This document shows positions 56,138 to 64,000 of a stretch of 64,000 bases of DNA, in pieces (position 1 is the stretch's first letter; every line of letters begins with the position of its first letter). The stretch spans positions 1 through 64,000 of the forward strand of contig NZ_JAQGJM010000030.1 in NCBI RefSeq assembly GCF_028290625.1, given 5' to 3'. Made by a program: the position numbers and the translations under genes. The notes beneath the pieces were generated by a model. That model saw only the letters and a program-made list of their open reading frames with translations, was not told where the DNA came from and did no database searches. The DNA is from Devosia sp. (GTDB taxonomy: Bacteria > Pseudomonadota > Alphaproteobacteria > Rhizobiales > Devosiaceae).

Positions 56138-56847
56138 CAATATTTCCTCAGCAGGCCCACCAGACGGCCCTGCACCTTGACGCGATCGGGTCCGAAGATG
56201 CGGGTTTCATAGGCGGGGTTGGCGGCTTCCAGCGCGATGGTATTACCCTTGCGACGCAACCGCTTGAGGGTGGCTTCCTCGTCATCGACCAGAGCCACGA
56301 TGATCTCGCCGGTTCCCGCCGAGTCCTGCTTACGGATCAAGACGGTATCCCCATCGAAAATGCCGGCCTCGATCATCGAATCGCCGCGCACTTCGAGAGC
56401 GTAATGCTCGCCGGCACCCAGCATTTCCGGTGGCACCGAGATGGTGTGTGAATGGGTCTGGATCGCCTCGATCGGCGTACCGGCCGCGATGCGCCCCATG
56501 ACCGGCACCGAAATGGGCCGCGCATAATCCTCGACCGAACCGCGCATCGGCGGTGAGGCCACCTTGCCCAGATTGCCCTCGATCACACTCGGCTCGAAGC
56601 GCGACTTGCGTCCGCCCAGCGATGGGTTCATCGAATCGGGCAGCTTGACCACTTCCAGCGCGCGCGCCCGGTTCGGCAGGCGGCGGATAAAGCCGCGCTC
56701 CTCCAGCGCCGTGATCAACCGATGGATGCCCGACTTGGATGCGAGGTCGAGCGCATCCTTCATCTCGTCGAACGACGGCGGAATGCCGCTTTCCTTCATC
56801 CGCTCATGGATGAACATAAGCAGCTCGTGTTGTTTGCGCGTTAGCAT
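56137..56847 (-). CDS. lexA: LexA repressor
   Basis: 236 residues, standard for alphaproteobacteria. The winged helix-turn-helix is at residues 1-65 ([33 protein letters not shown] region). The autocleavage site is A122-G123 in GRIAAGTP; the catalytic dyad is S157 in RGDSMIEAG and K195 in EATLKRL. It represses the SOS regulon until RecA-ssDNA triggers self-cleavage. Two GAAC-N7-GAAC boxes lie in its promoter. The downstream secreted-protein gene is translationally coupled. Confidence 0.97.
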   Translation of the reverse strand: MLTRKQHELLMFIHERMKESGIPPSFDEMKDALDLASKSGIHRLITALEERGFIRRLPNRARALEVVKLPDSMNPSLGGRKSRFEPSVIEGNLGKVASPPMRGSVEDYARPISVPVMGRIAAGTPIEAIQTHSHTISVPPEMLGAGEHYALEVRGDSMIEAGIFDGDTVLIRKQDSAGTGEIIVALVDDEEATLKRLRRKGNTIALEAANPAYETRIFGPDRVKVQGRLVGLLRKY

Positions 56848-56869
56848 GGGGCCCCTCGGTCGGGAATCG

Positions 56870-56914
56870 GAACAAAGACTGAACGATGATACGTGTTCCA
56901 GTTATGTTCCGCAA
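56870..56914 (-). promoter_or_regulatory. lexA promoter with two LexA boxes
   Basis: On the minus strand TTGCGG (56914-56909) and TATCAT (56891-56886) stand 17 bases apart. Box 1, GAAC-N7-GAAC on the minus strand (GTTCCAGTTATGTTC on the plus strand, 56895-56909), fills the spacer. Box 2, at 56870-56884 (GAACAAAGACTGAAC on the plus strand), lies just downstream around the transcription start. Both are perfect matches to the alphaproteobacterial motif, and the pair gives autoregulation. The moeA stop is upstream at 56998. Confidence 0.9.
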
Positions 56915-56997
56915 TATGCCAATGCATTGCTCGCGCAATTTCCGCCCTTGCAAGCAAACCAGGCTTCGTCGCGCGAATTTTGAGAGTTTATTTCAGC

Positions 56998-58206
56998 CTA
57001 GAAGGCGTCGATACTGATGGCACCGACCACCGTACCGGCTGGCTGGCCCGGATCATGTTCGGGCTGCACGATGAGCATGTCGGCCTGTGCCAGCGACGAG
57101 GTATGGCCGCTGTCGACCTCGGAAATCGGCATCACGGCCATCCCGCTGATGCCATGCACCACATGCGCCCGCATGAAATGGCGCCGCGCGGTATTGGGCG
57201 GGGTCGGTCCGGCCAGCGGCAGATGCCAGAGCTGGCCTGCAGGGTCGGCATGGCCTTGCCACAGCCGTAGCGCCGGCTTGATGAATATAGTGGCCGTGAC
57301 CAGCGCCGAAACGGGATTTCCGGGTAATCCGAAAATCAGGGTCTTGCCGCGCGTGCCGAACATCAGCGGCTTGCCGGGGCGCATATTGATGCGCCAGAAA
57401 TCCAGCGTCACGCCGAGCGACAAGAGGATTTCCTGGACAATGTCGTGGTCGCCGACGCTGGCGCCGCCGGTGGTGACGACGATATCGGGTTCGCTGGCGA
57501 AGATGGCTTCCAGCGTCGCCGTCAGCGCTGCCCGGTCGTCGCCGACAATACCGTGGTCGGCGACGGTTTCGGCGTAGGGCGCCAACAGCGGACCGAGGCC
57601 GTAGCTGTTTGAGGAAACGATCTGGTCGGGCCCGAGCGGTGTGCCCGGCACGACCAGCTCGTCGCCAGTCGCCAGCAATGCGACCTTCGGCCGGCGATTG
57701 ACCACGAGAGCAGGCACGTTCGCCGCTGCCGTCACGGCTAGTTGCAGGGCGCCGAGGCGCGTGCCGGCGGCGACCAGAACCTGCCCGGCGGAAAAGTCAT
57801 TGCCGATCGGACGAATGCTGCGGCCGGGCTTGGGCTGCTCCGCAAACTGAACGGTGCTCCCGTTTACCGTCGCCTCTTCCTGCATGATCACCGCGTTGGC
57901 GCCGGTCGGAACCGGCGCGCCGGTAAAGATGCGTACGCATTGGCCTTCGTCAACCGGGCCGGCAAAGCCCGCGCCGGCCTGCGACATGCCGATAATGGCG
58001 AGACTGCGTCCCGGCACCGCGTCCTGTGCACGCACCGCATAGCCATCCATGGCGCTGGCGTTGAACGGCGGCTGGTCGTGGCTGGCGACGACGGGTTCGG
58101 CCAATACCCGGCCCGCCGCCTCGCGCAGGGGCACGATCTCGGGCTGCGCCTCGGGCACGCGCTTCAGAATTGCGGCAATGGCGTCTTCGACGGGCAACAG
58201 GCTCAT
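56998..58206 (-). CDS. moeA: molybdopterin molybdenumtransferase
   Basis: 402 residues. MoeA inserts molybdate into adenylylated molybdopterin. Domain motifs are PPFNASAMDGYAVRAQD near residue 43, the central LATGDELVVPGTPL, TGGASVGDHDIVQEIL, and the late KPLMFGTRGKTLIFGLPGNPVSAL. C-terminal beta domain is complete. The start overlaps the moaC stop by four bases, and the pair probably follows the trp genes on one transcript. Confidence 0.95.
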   Translation of the reverse strand: MSLLPVEDAIAAILKRVPEAQPEIVPLREAAGRVLAEPVVASHDQPPFNASAMDGYAVRAQDAVPGRSLAIIGMSQAGAGFAGPVDEGQCVRIFTGAPVPTGANAVIMQEEATVNGSTVQFAEQPKPGRSIRPIGNDFSAGQVLVAAGTRLGALQLAVTAAANVPALVVNRRPKVALLATGDELVVPGTPLGPDQIVSSNSYGLGPLLAPYAETVADHGIVGDDRAALTATLEAIFASEPDIVVTTGGASVGDHDIVQEILLSLGVTLDFWRINMRPGKPLMFGTRGKTLIFGLPGNPVSALVTATIFIKPALRLWQGHADPAGQLWHLPLAGPTPPNTARRHFMRAHVVHGISGMAVMPISEVDSGHTSSLAQADMLIVQPEHDPGQPAGTVVGAISIDAF

Positions 58207-58685
58207 GGCGTGCGCACGAAGTCGCCGGACTTGCCGCCCGATTTTTCCAGCACGCAGATATCGGTGACCACCATGGCGCGGTCGATCGCCTTGGCCATGT
58301 CGTAGAGCGTCAGCGCGGCGGTGGAGGCAGCTACCAGCGCCTCCATTTCCACGCCGGTCTGGGCGGTGGTCTCGGCGGTGGCGTGGACGACAATTGCCGT
58401 AGCGCTTTCGGCCTCGATCTCGACGCTGATCTTGGTCAGCGGAATCGGATGACAGAGTGGAATGAGATCCGAGGTCTTCTTGGCGGCCATGATGCCGGCA
58501 ATGCGGGCTACGGCCAGCGCATCGCCCTTCTTGAGCGAACCACCCATGATCGCGGTCACCGTCGCCGACTCTGCGATGATCCGAGCCTGCGCTACCGCCC
58601 GGCGCCGCGTGACCGCCTTGTCGCCGATATCGACGATATGGGCTTCGCCCTTGGCGTTGAGGTGGGTCAGGCCGCCTTGTGCCAT
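58203..58685 (-). CDS. moaC: cyclic pyranopterin monophosphate synthase
   Basis: 160 residues. With MoaA it forms cPMP in molybdenum cofactor synthesis. Conserved motifs are LTHLNAKGEAHIVDIGDKAVTRR, KKTSDLIPLCHPIPLTKISVE with the catalytic lysine and histidine region, and GVEMEALVAASTAALTLYDMAKA. Length is typical. It begins two bases after the trpC stop; the trpC-moaC-moeA-lexA order is conserved in rhizobia. Confidence 0.96.
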   Translation of the reverse strand: MAQGGLTHLNAKGEAHIVDIGDKAVTRRRAVAQARIIAESATVTAIMGGSLKKGDALAVARIAGIMAAKKTSDLIPLCHPIPLTKISVEIEAESATAIVVHATAETTAQTGVEMEALVAASTAALTLYDMAKAIDRAMVVTDICVLEKSGGKSGDFVRTP

Positions 58686-58687
58686 GC

Positions 58688-59494
58688 CTATGCGCTCACA
58701 GTGCCCATAAGCAGGGCGCGCGTGGCGGCGACAACATCGTCTTGGCGCATCAGGCTTTCGCCGACGAGGAACGAGCCGATGCCGGATGCCTCGTCCAGCT
58801 TGCGCACATCGTCGTGGCTGAGGATGCCGCTTTCGCTGACCAGCACCTTGCCGGCCGGCACACCAGCGGCCAAGTCGATCGATGTTTCGAGGCGCGTCTC
58901 AAACGTACGCAGATTGCGATTGTTGATGCCGATGAATTCCGCGTCAAGCGCCAGCGCGCGGTCGAGCTCCAGTTGGTCGTGCACTTCTACCAGCGCGTCC
59001 ATGTGCCATTCCTCGGCGGCATCGAGCAGGTAGCGCGCCACGTCGTCGCCGACGGCCGCTAGGATGATCAGGATGCAGTCGGCACCCCAGGCGCGCGCCT
59101 CTGCGACCTGATAGGTTTCGAACAGGAAGTCCTTGCGCAGGACCGGCAACGTCACGGCCGCACGCGCCTCGATCAGGTAGCTCGGCGAGCCTTGGAACGA
59201 AGGCCGGTCGGTCAGCACGGAGAGGCAAGTCGCGCCACCGGTCTGGTAAGCGCGAGCGATCTCGGCGGGGTTGAAGTCTTGCCGGATCAGGCCCTTGGAG
59301 GGGCTGGCCTTTTTCACCTCGGCGATCAGCGCATATTGCTTGGCCGCGCGCTTGGCTTTGATGGCCTTGAGGAAGCCGCGCGGCGCTGGCTGGTCATGAG
59401 CCATAGCCACGACTTCGGCCCAGGGTCGCATGGCCTTGGCCGCTGCGATTTCCTCGCGTTTGTACGCTTCGATCTGTTTGAGAATATCAGTCAT
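58688..59494 (-). CDS. trpC: indole-3-glycerol phosphate synthase
   Basis: 268 residues from ATG at 59494; the frame is open upstream but would overlap trpD fully. TIM barrel with [15 protein letters not shown] (phosphate and catalytic lysine), [36 protein letters not shown], and [11 protein letters not shown]. Ring closure of CdRP to indoleglycerol phosphate in tryptophan synthesis. Monofunctional, with no trpF fused. Overlaps trpD by eight bases. Confidence 0.96.
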   Translation of the reverse strand: MTDILKQIEAYKREEIAAAKAMRPWAEVVAMAHDQPAPRGFLKAIKAKRAAKQYALIAEVKKASPSKGLIRQDFNPAEIARAYQTGGATCLSVLTDRPSFQGSPSYLIEARAAVTLPVLRKDFLFETYQVAEARAWGADCILIILAAVGDDVARYLLDAAEEWHMDALVEVHDQLELDRALALDAEFIGINNRNLRTFETRLETSIDLAAGVPAGKVLVSESGILSHDDVRKLDEASGIGSFLVGESLMRQDDVVAATRALLMGTVSA

Positions 59495-60509
59495 GATCTC
59501 GCCCGTTGGACACCGCGATGAGCCGCGCCAGCGTCTCCTTCGCCTTGCCGCTGTCGATGATGTCGGCGGCCAGTTCGGCGCCGGTTTTGAGGTCTTGCAC
59601 GCGGTCGGCGACAATCAGCGCGGCCGCCGAATTGAGTAGCACGATATCGCGATAGGCGCCGGGCTTGCGGTCGAACAATTCATGGACCGCTGCAGCGTTA
59701 TATTCAGGATCGCCACCGAGCAAATCCTTGGGATCGCTGCGCTCGAGGCCCGCATCCTCTGGCGTCACTTCAAAGCTGCGCAAATCTCCACCGGATATCT
59801 GGGCCACGAAGCTGGGGCCGGTGACGGTGAGTTCGTCCAACCCATCACTGCCATGGAAAACCCAGGCCTTGATGGCACGGTTGGCGAGAAGGGCGGCAGC
59901 GACCGGCTCCACCCATTCCTGCGCATAGACGCCCAGCACATAGCGGCGCACGCCGGCAGGGTTGGATTGCGGACCGAGCAGATTGAACATGGTCCGCACG
60001 CCCATTTCGGCGCGCGCGGGGCCGACATGGCGCATAGCCGGATGGTGCGAGGGCGCGAACATGAAACCGATCCCGGCTTCATTGATGCAGTGTGAAATCT
60101 CGGCGGGGGTCAAATCCAGCTTGATCCCCAGCGCTTCGAGTACCTGCGATGCTCCAGACTTCGATGACAAAGCCCGATTGCCGTGCTTGGCCACTGGCAC
60201 GCCCGCCGCTGCTACGACAAAAGCGCTGGCGGTGGAAATGTTGAGCGTACCGCCGCCATCGCCGCCGGTGCCGACGATATCGATGGCGTGTTCGGGGGCG
60301 TCGACCGTTACCATCTTCTCGCGCAGGATCGAGACGGCCGCGGCGATTTCGCCGACGGTCTCGCCCTTGACGCGCATGCCCATGAGGAACGCACCGATCT
60401 GGCTGGGCGTGGCATTGCCCTCCATGATCGTGGTCATCACGCCGCGCATTTCTTCGCCGGTGAGGTCGCGGTTGGCCGCGATCTTGTTGAGAGCTGCCTT
60501 GATATCCAT
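59487..60509 (-). CDS. trpD: anthranilate phosphoribosyltransferase
   Basis: 340 residues from ATG 60509, one base overlapping the trpG stop (TGATG). Binds PRPP through [17 protein letters not shown] and adds it to anthranilate; the [21 protein letters not shown] segment and [20 protein letters not shown] are intact. Separate from trpG, as in alphaproteobacteria. Confidence 0.96.
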   Translation of the reverse strand: MDIKAALNKIAANRDLTGEEMRGVMTTIMEGNATPSQIGAFLMGMRVKGETVGEIAAAVSILREKMVTVDAPEHAIDIVGTGGDGGGTLNISTASAFVVAAAGVPVAKHGNRALSSKSGASQVLEALGIKLDLTPAEISHCINEAGIGFMFAPSHHPAMRHVGPARAEMGVRTMFNLLGPQSNPAGVRRYVLGVYAQEWVEPVAAALLANRAIKAWVFHGSDGLDELTVTGPSFVAQISGGDLRSFEVTPEDAGLERSDPKDLLGGDPEYNAAAVHELFDRKPGAYRDIVLLNSAAALIVADRVQDLKTGAELAADIIDSGKAKETLARLIAVSNGRDHD

Positions 60510-61108
60510 CACGCGGCCTTCTTCTGGTTGAAGTCGCGGGCCAGGTTCAGGAAATTCTGCAGCAGGGCATGGCCGTTTTCGCTAGCGATGCTCTCGGGAT
60601 GAAACTGCACACCGTGCACGGGCAGGGTCTTGTGCTGCATGCCCATGATGAGGCCATCATCGGTCGTCGCGGTGATTTCTAGTGTGTCCGGCAGGGTCTC
60701 TGGCTTGACGATCAGCGAGTGATAGCGCGTGGCTTCGAAGCCGGAATTGAGGCCGCGGAACAGGCCCTTGCCAGTGTGGTTGATCTTGCTGGTCTTGCCG
60801 TGCACCAGATGCGGGGCGCGAATCACGTCGCCGCCGAGGGCCTGGCCGATGGCCTGATGGCCGAGGCAGACGCCCAGGATGGGCATTTCGCCCTTGAACC
60901 GGTCGATCAGCGCCAGGCAAATGCCCGCTTCATTGGGCGTGCAGGGGCCGGGCGACAGCACGATAGCCTCGGGCGCCATGGCGGCGATTTCGTCGAGCGT
61001 GATCTTGTCGTTGCGCACGACGGTGATGTCAGCGCCGAGTTCGCCCAGGAAGTGGACGAGGTTGTAGGTAAAGCTGTCGTAGTTATCGATGACGAGGGTC
61101 TTGGTCAT
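60509..61108 (-). CDS. trpG: anthranilate synthase glutamine amidotransferase component
   Basis: 199 residues from ATG 61108. Class I amidotransferase: [12 protein letters not shown], the nucleophile in [13 protein letters not shown] and the histidine/glutamate of [11 protein letters not shown]. It feeds ammonia to TrpE. It could also serve as PabA. A family A repeat in the 152-base gap separates it from trpE. Confidence 0.95.
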   Translation of the reverse strand: MTKTLVIDNYDSFTYNLVHFLGELGADITVVRNDKITLDEIAAMAPEAIVLSPGPCTPNEAGICLALIDRFKGEMPILGVCLGHQAIGQALGGDVIRAPHLVHGKTSKINHTGKGLFRGLNSGFEATRYHSLIVKPETLPDTLEITATTDDGLIMGMQHKTLPVHGVQFHPESIASENGHALLQNFLNLARDFNQKKAA

Positions 61109-61146
61109 TTCTGAACTTTCCACTTGGACGTTTTCCAAACCACCGG

Positions 61147-61231
61147 GTCATTCCCGCGCAGGCGGGAAACCCTGTTTTCAGAACTCGCCCCGCCATCGCA
61201 AAACAGAGGTTCCCGCCCGCGCGGGAATGAC
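61147..61231. repeat. dispersed inverted repeat, family A copy 2
   Basis: Opens GTCATTCCCGCGCAGGCGGG and closes CGCGCGGGAATGAC, with CCCTGTTTT/AAAACAGAGG inside. It matches 21797-21876 at both ends. It lies between trpE and trpG, so the hairpin would be in the operon mRNA. Confidence 0.8.
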
Positions 61232-61260
61232 GCCGTGAGTGTGGATGCTTCTCAAACCGC

Positions 61261-62775
61261 TCATTGCCCTATCCTGGCTTCGCCAGCATAGCGTAGCGCT
61301 TCCTCGGCGGCGCTGAAAAGGGCACGCGCCTTGTTTTCGCATTCGGCCTGTTCGAGTTCCGGCTGGCTGTCGGCGACGATGCCGGCACCGGCCTGCACGA
61401 ACAGCTTGCCGTCCTTGAGGATGGCGGTGCGCAGCACGATGCAGGTGTCCATGGTGCCGTCGGCGCCGAAATAGCCGACGCAGCCGCCATAAATGCCACG
61501 GCGCGAGGATTCCAACTCGTCGATGATTTCCATGGCGCGCACTTTTGGCGCACCGGACACCGTGCCGGCCGGAAAGCCCGCCGCTAGCGCATCGACGAAG
61601 TCATATTTCGGATCGAGCACGCCCACCACATTGGAGACGATGTGCATGACGTGGGAATAATATTCGAGGAAGAACTTGTCGGTGACCCTGACCGTGCCGG
61701 TCTTGGCAACCCGGCCCACATCGTTGCGGCCCAGATCGAGTAGCATTAGGTGCTCGGCCAGCTCCTTCGGATCCGACAGCAGCTCAGCCGCCAGCTCCTG
61801 GTCGCGTGTCGGCGTGGCGCCGCGCTTGCGGGTGCCGGCGATGGGGCGGATGGTGACCTCGCCATCTTGCACCTTGACCAGGATTTCCGGGCTCGATCCG
61901 GCGACCGAGAAGTCGCCGAAATCGAGGAAATACATATAGGGCGATGGGTTGGTGCGGCGCAGGGCGCGGTAGAGCGCTGTCGGGGGCAGGGTGAATTCCG
62001 CCTCGAAGCGCTGGCTTAGCACCACCTGGAAGATATCCCCGGCGGTGATGTAGTCCTTGGCCCGGGCCACCATGGCAAAATACTCGTCTTTCGACGTGTT
62101 GCTGGTAACGGCGATCTTTTCCAGATCGGGAAGGGCAGGGGTCGTCGGCAGGGCCTGACCCAGCCGCTGGATGGCATCGTCGATATGCGACTGCGCCGAT
62201 TCATAGGCCTGGCGGGCCGTGACCCCATCGCGGACATAGACCGGCGCGGTGAGATAGAGCTCATCCTTGAGCGTATCGAAGATCGCCAGCATGGCCGGGC
62301 GCATCAGGATGGCCTCGGGCAGGTTCAGGTGGTCCGGATTGCTGTCGGGCAGCTTTTCCATATAGCGGACCATTTCGTAGCCCAGAAAGCCGTAGATGCC
62401 GGCCGATTGCGGCGGCAGGCCTTCGGGCACTTCGATCTTGGAGCTGGCCACCAGATTGCGCAGCGCATCCAGTGGCGCCTCGGCCAGCGGCTCGAAGCGG
62501 TCGACGTCGATATGGGCGGCGCGGTTGATCGAGGCGGCGCCATGCTCGACTTTGAGGATCACGTCCGGCGCGAGGCCGACGATCGAATACCGGCCGCGAA
62601 TGGCGCCGTCCTGCACGGATTCGAGCAAGAAGGTGTTCTTGCGGCCGGCCGCCAGCTTCATATAGGTGCCGATCGGCGTTTCGAGATCGGCGACTACGCG
62701 ACGCCAGACGATCTGGGACTGACCAGCATCGTATTGCACCGCGAAACGCCCAAAGACCTCGTCGCCCATAGTCAT
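61261..62775 (-). CDS. trpE: anthranilate synthase component I
   Basis: 504 residues; ATG at 62775, or MGDEV six bases later. Chorismate-using enzyme of tryptophan synthesis. N-terminal feedback domain includes LLESVQDGAIRGRYSIVG (LLES tryptophan-binding motif). The C-terminal catalytic part contains IRPIAGTRKRGATPTRDQEL, LLDLGRNDVGRVAKTGTV, and FPAGTVSGAPKVRAMEII. Separate trpE, not the fused trpE(G) of Sinorhizobium. No leader peptide or attenuator fits in the 22 bases before it, so it is probably transcribed with ppiD. Confidence 0.96.
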   Translation of the reverse strand: MTMGDEVFGRFAVQYDAGQSQIVWRRVVADLETPIGTYMKLAAGRKNTFLLESVQDGAIRGRYSIVGLAPDVILKVEHGAASINRAAHIDVDRFEPLAEAPLDALRNLVASSKIEVPEGLPPQSAGIYGFLGYEMVRYMEKLPDSNPDHLNLPEAILMRPAMLAIFDTLKDELYLTAPVYVRDGVTARQAYESAQSHIDDAIQRLGQALPTTPALPDLEKIAVTSNTSKDEYFAMVARAKDYITAGDIFQVVLSQRFEAEFTLPPTALYRALRRTNPSPYMYFLDFGDFSVAGSSPEILVKVQDGEVTIRPIAGTRKRGATPTRDQELAAELLSDPKELAEHLMLLDLGRNDVGRVAKTGTVRVTDKFFLEYYSHVMHIVSNVVGVLDPKYDFVDALAAGFPAGTVSGAPKVRAMEIIDELESSRRGIYGGCVGYFGADGTMDTCIVLRTAILKDGKLFVQAGAGIVADSQPELEQAECENKARALFSAAEEALRYAGEARIGQ

Positions 62776-62797
62776 TATCCGATTATAGAAGTTGCCG

Positions 62798-64000
62798 TTA
62801 TTGCTGGACGCCGAGTTGCAGAGTCTGCGTCAGTGCCTGCTGGTTGATCCGCAACCCGGCTTCGTCGCGCACCGCGGTGACGAAATCGCCGTAAAGACCG
62901 ATGCGGGCTTCGTTTTCCAGCGAAGCGTTCTGCTGGGTGGCCAGCGGGCCATCAGCCGGGGTCACGGCGCTGACCTGGAACACGATGTGATCGCCTTCCG
63001 TGTTCACCGCCGAGCCGTGATGATCCGGACCGCCAGCAAACGCCGCTGCGGCAACCGGGCCGTCGATCGACGTATTGGCTTCGCCAAACCGGGTGAAGGG
63101 CAGGCTGGCCTGCGGAACGAGGCCCAGCGCGGACGCCACGTCGATCAGGTCCTCGCCGCTATCCAGGCGTTTGACGATGCTGGCGGTCTCGGCGTCGACC
63201 GCCGCATTGACCTTCTCGGTCGTCCAGGCGGTGGCAACCGCATCGCGGACTTCATCCAAGGTCTGGTCGCGCGCCGGGTCGACCTTTTCCAGGTCGAACC
63301 ACACATTGCTGTTGCCGTTCAGCGTGATCGACGGCGTCAGCTTGCCCTCGGTGGCTTTGAAAATCGCCTGCACGGCCTTGGGACGGTCGGCTTCCGCCAG
63401 CGAGGGGATCACAGCCAGTTCGGCGCCGCCCTGCGTTACAGCAGCGTTGTAAAGCGGCAAGCCGAACCGCTTGGCGATTTCGTCGAGCGGCTTGAACGCC
63501 GCGCGCAGTTCCTCGACCTGGTCGAGCACGTCAGCATATTCGGTCTTGGCCTGCGCCAGCGCCAGGCTGTGCGCGATCTCGTCATGGGCCTCCGCCGCCG
63601 TCTTGGTGTGACCAGCCTCGATTGCCGAAACATGGATCGCCCGCTTGCCGGTAACGCCGTCGATCACCGCATAGCCACCCTGGGCCAGGCCGAACGCGGC
63701 CGTCGCCAGGTTCGCATCGGTGATGTCGCGCTGGGCCAGCGTGCCGATATCGGTTGCCGTCAGGCCGTTTTCGGTGACAAGCGCTTCAAATGTTTTGCCC
63801 GCAGCCGCGCCGCCTTCGAACGCCGCGATCTGCTCGGGCGTGGCCAACGGCACTTGCTGGATGGTGCGGCGCTCCAGCGTGGTCATAGTGGCCTTGGTGC
63901 GCTCATACTCAGCGGCAATGGCCGCCTCATCGATGGTCTTGGTGGCCGCCAGCGTTTCCGGCGACAGCGCCATCAGCCGCACGGTGCGGGTCTCAACGGT
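62798..64000 (-). CDS. ppiD: peptidyl-prolyl isomerase PpiD/SurA-like periplasmic folding factor (partial, N terminus outside)
   Basis: The frame continues through the right edge, so about 400 C-terminal residues are present and the N terminus with its membrane anchor is cut off. A parvulin-like region with low motif conservation (about the first 120 residues seen, RRTIQQVPLATPEQIAAFEGG) is followed by helical and beta segments rich in Ala and Glu. Lies directly upstream of trpE, the usual place for ppiD in rhizobia, and that context carries much of the call. Chaperone for outer-membrane proteins at the inner membrane surface. Confidence 0.75.
   Translation of the reverse strand, partial: TVETRTVRLMALSPETLAATKTIDEAAIAAEYERTKATMTTLERRTIQQVPLATPEQIAAFEGGAAAGKTFEALVTENGLTATDIGTLAQRDITDANLATAAFGLAQGGYAVIDGVTGKRAIHVSAIEAGHTKTAAEAHDEIAHSLALAQAKTEYADVLDQVEELRAAFKPLDEIAKRFGLPLYNAAVTQGGAELAVIPSLAEADRPKAVQAIFKATEGKLTPSITLNGNSNVWFDLEKVDPARDQTLDEVRDAVATAWTTEKVNAAVDAETASIVKRLDSGEDLIDVASALGLVPQASLPFTRFGEANTSIDGPVAAAAFAGGPDHHGSAVNTEGDHIVFQVSAVTPADGPLATQQNASLENEARIGLYGDFVTAVRDEAGLRINQQALTQTLQLGVQQ

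Overview
The window is a gene-dense (no rRNA, tRNA, insertion sequence or CRISPR array seen), GC-rich alphaproteobacterial chromosome segment. Gene content and order (14-gene nuo operon, birA-rnj-proS-lolCD-dnaE, rpsB-tsf-pyrH-frr-uppS-cdsA-rseP-bamA-lpxD-fabZ-lpxA-lpxI-lpxB, gltA-gltX, lexA-moeA-moaC-trpCDGE-ppiD), the short ProRS, the long NuoE tail and the GAAC-N7-GAAC SOS boxes all fit Hyphomicrobiales, most likely a Devosia-like organism. That assignment is from remembered family features, not from a search.

Layout. 1-3.3 kb: a three-gene ABC importer of the nitrate/sulfonate/taurine type (binding protein, permease, ATPase), with an inverted repeat between its first two genes of a kind I associate with Bradyrhizobium/Rhodopseudomonas. 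3.3-19.2 kb: complete respiratory complex I (nuoA-N) with two non-subunit genes inside it, a cupin between nuoB and nuoC and a pentapeptide-repeat protein between nuoF and nuoG. 19.2-31 kb: biotin ligase, RNase J, a DUF1467 membrane protein, a YjbR-like gene, a probable structured small RNA, ProRS, LolC/LolD, a coiled-coil protein, an SOS-controlled 32-residue membrane peptide and DnaE. 31-44 kb: translation and envelope supercluster from rpsB to lpxB (ribosome, UMP kinase, undecaprenyl-PP, CDP-DAG, site-2 protease, BamA, lipid A). dxr, usual between cdsA and rseP, is absent. 44-49 kb: citrate synthase and GltX on the minus strand, ComEC on the plus strand. 49-55.7 kb: a sugar catabolic island (GH42 beta-galactosidase, lactonase, KDPGal aldolase, KDGal kinase and a divergent IlvD/Edd dehydratase) consistent with the De Ley-Doudoroff route from galactosides to pyruvate and glyceraldehyde-3-phosphate. 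55.8-64 kb: all minus strand, ppiD-trpE-trpG-trpD-trpC-moaC-moeA, then lexA with its own promoter and a secreted cysteine protein translationally coupled to it.

The most interesting item is at 27114-27268: a near-consensus sigma-70 promoter whose 17-bp spacer is filled by a perfect alphaproteobacterial LexA box, driving a 32-residue single-span membrane peptide. It resembles in architecture the SOS-induced division inhibitor SidA of Caulobacter. The LexA gene, carrying two such boxes, is in the same window. Other points of note are the structured minus-strand RNA at 22843-22986, the lexA-coupled periplasmic protein, the missing dxr, and a possible mosaic origin for the left end of the window.
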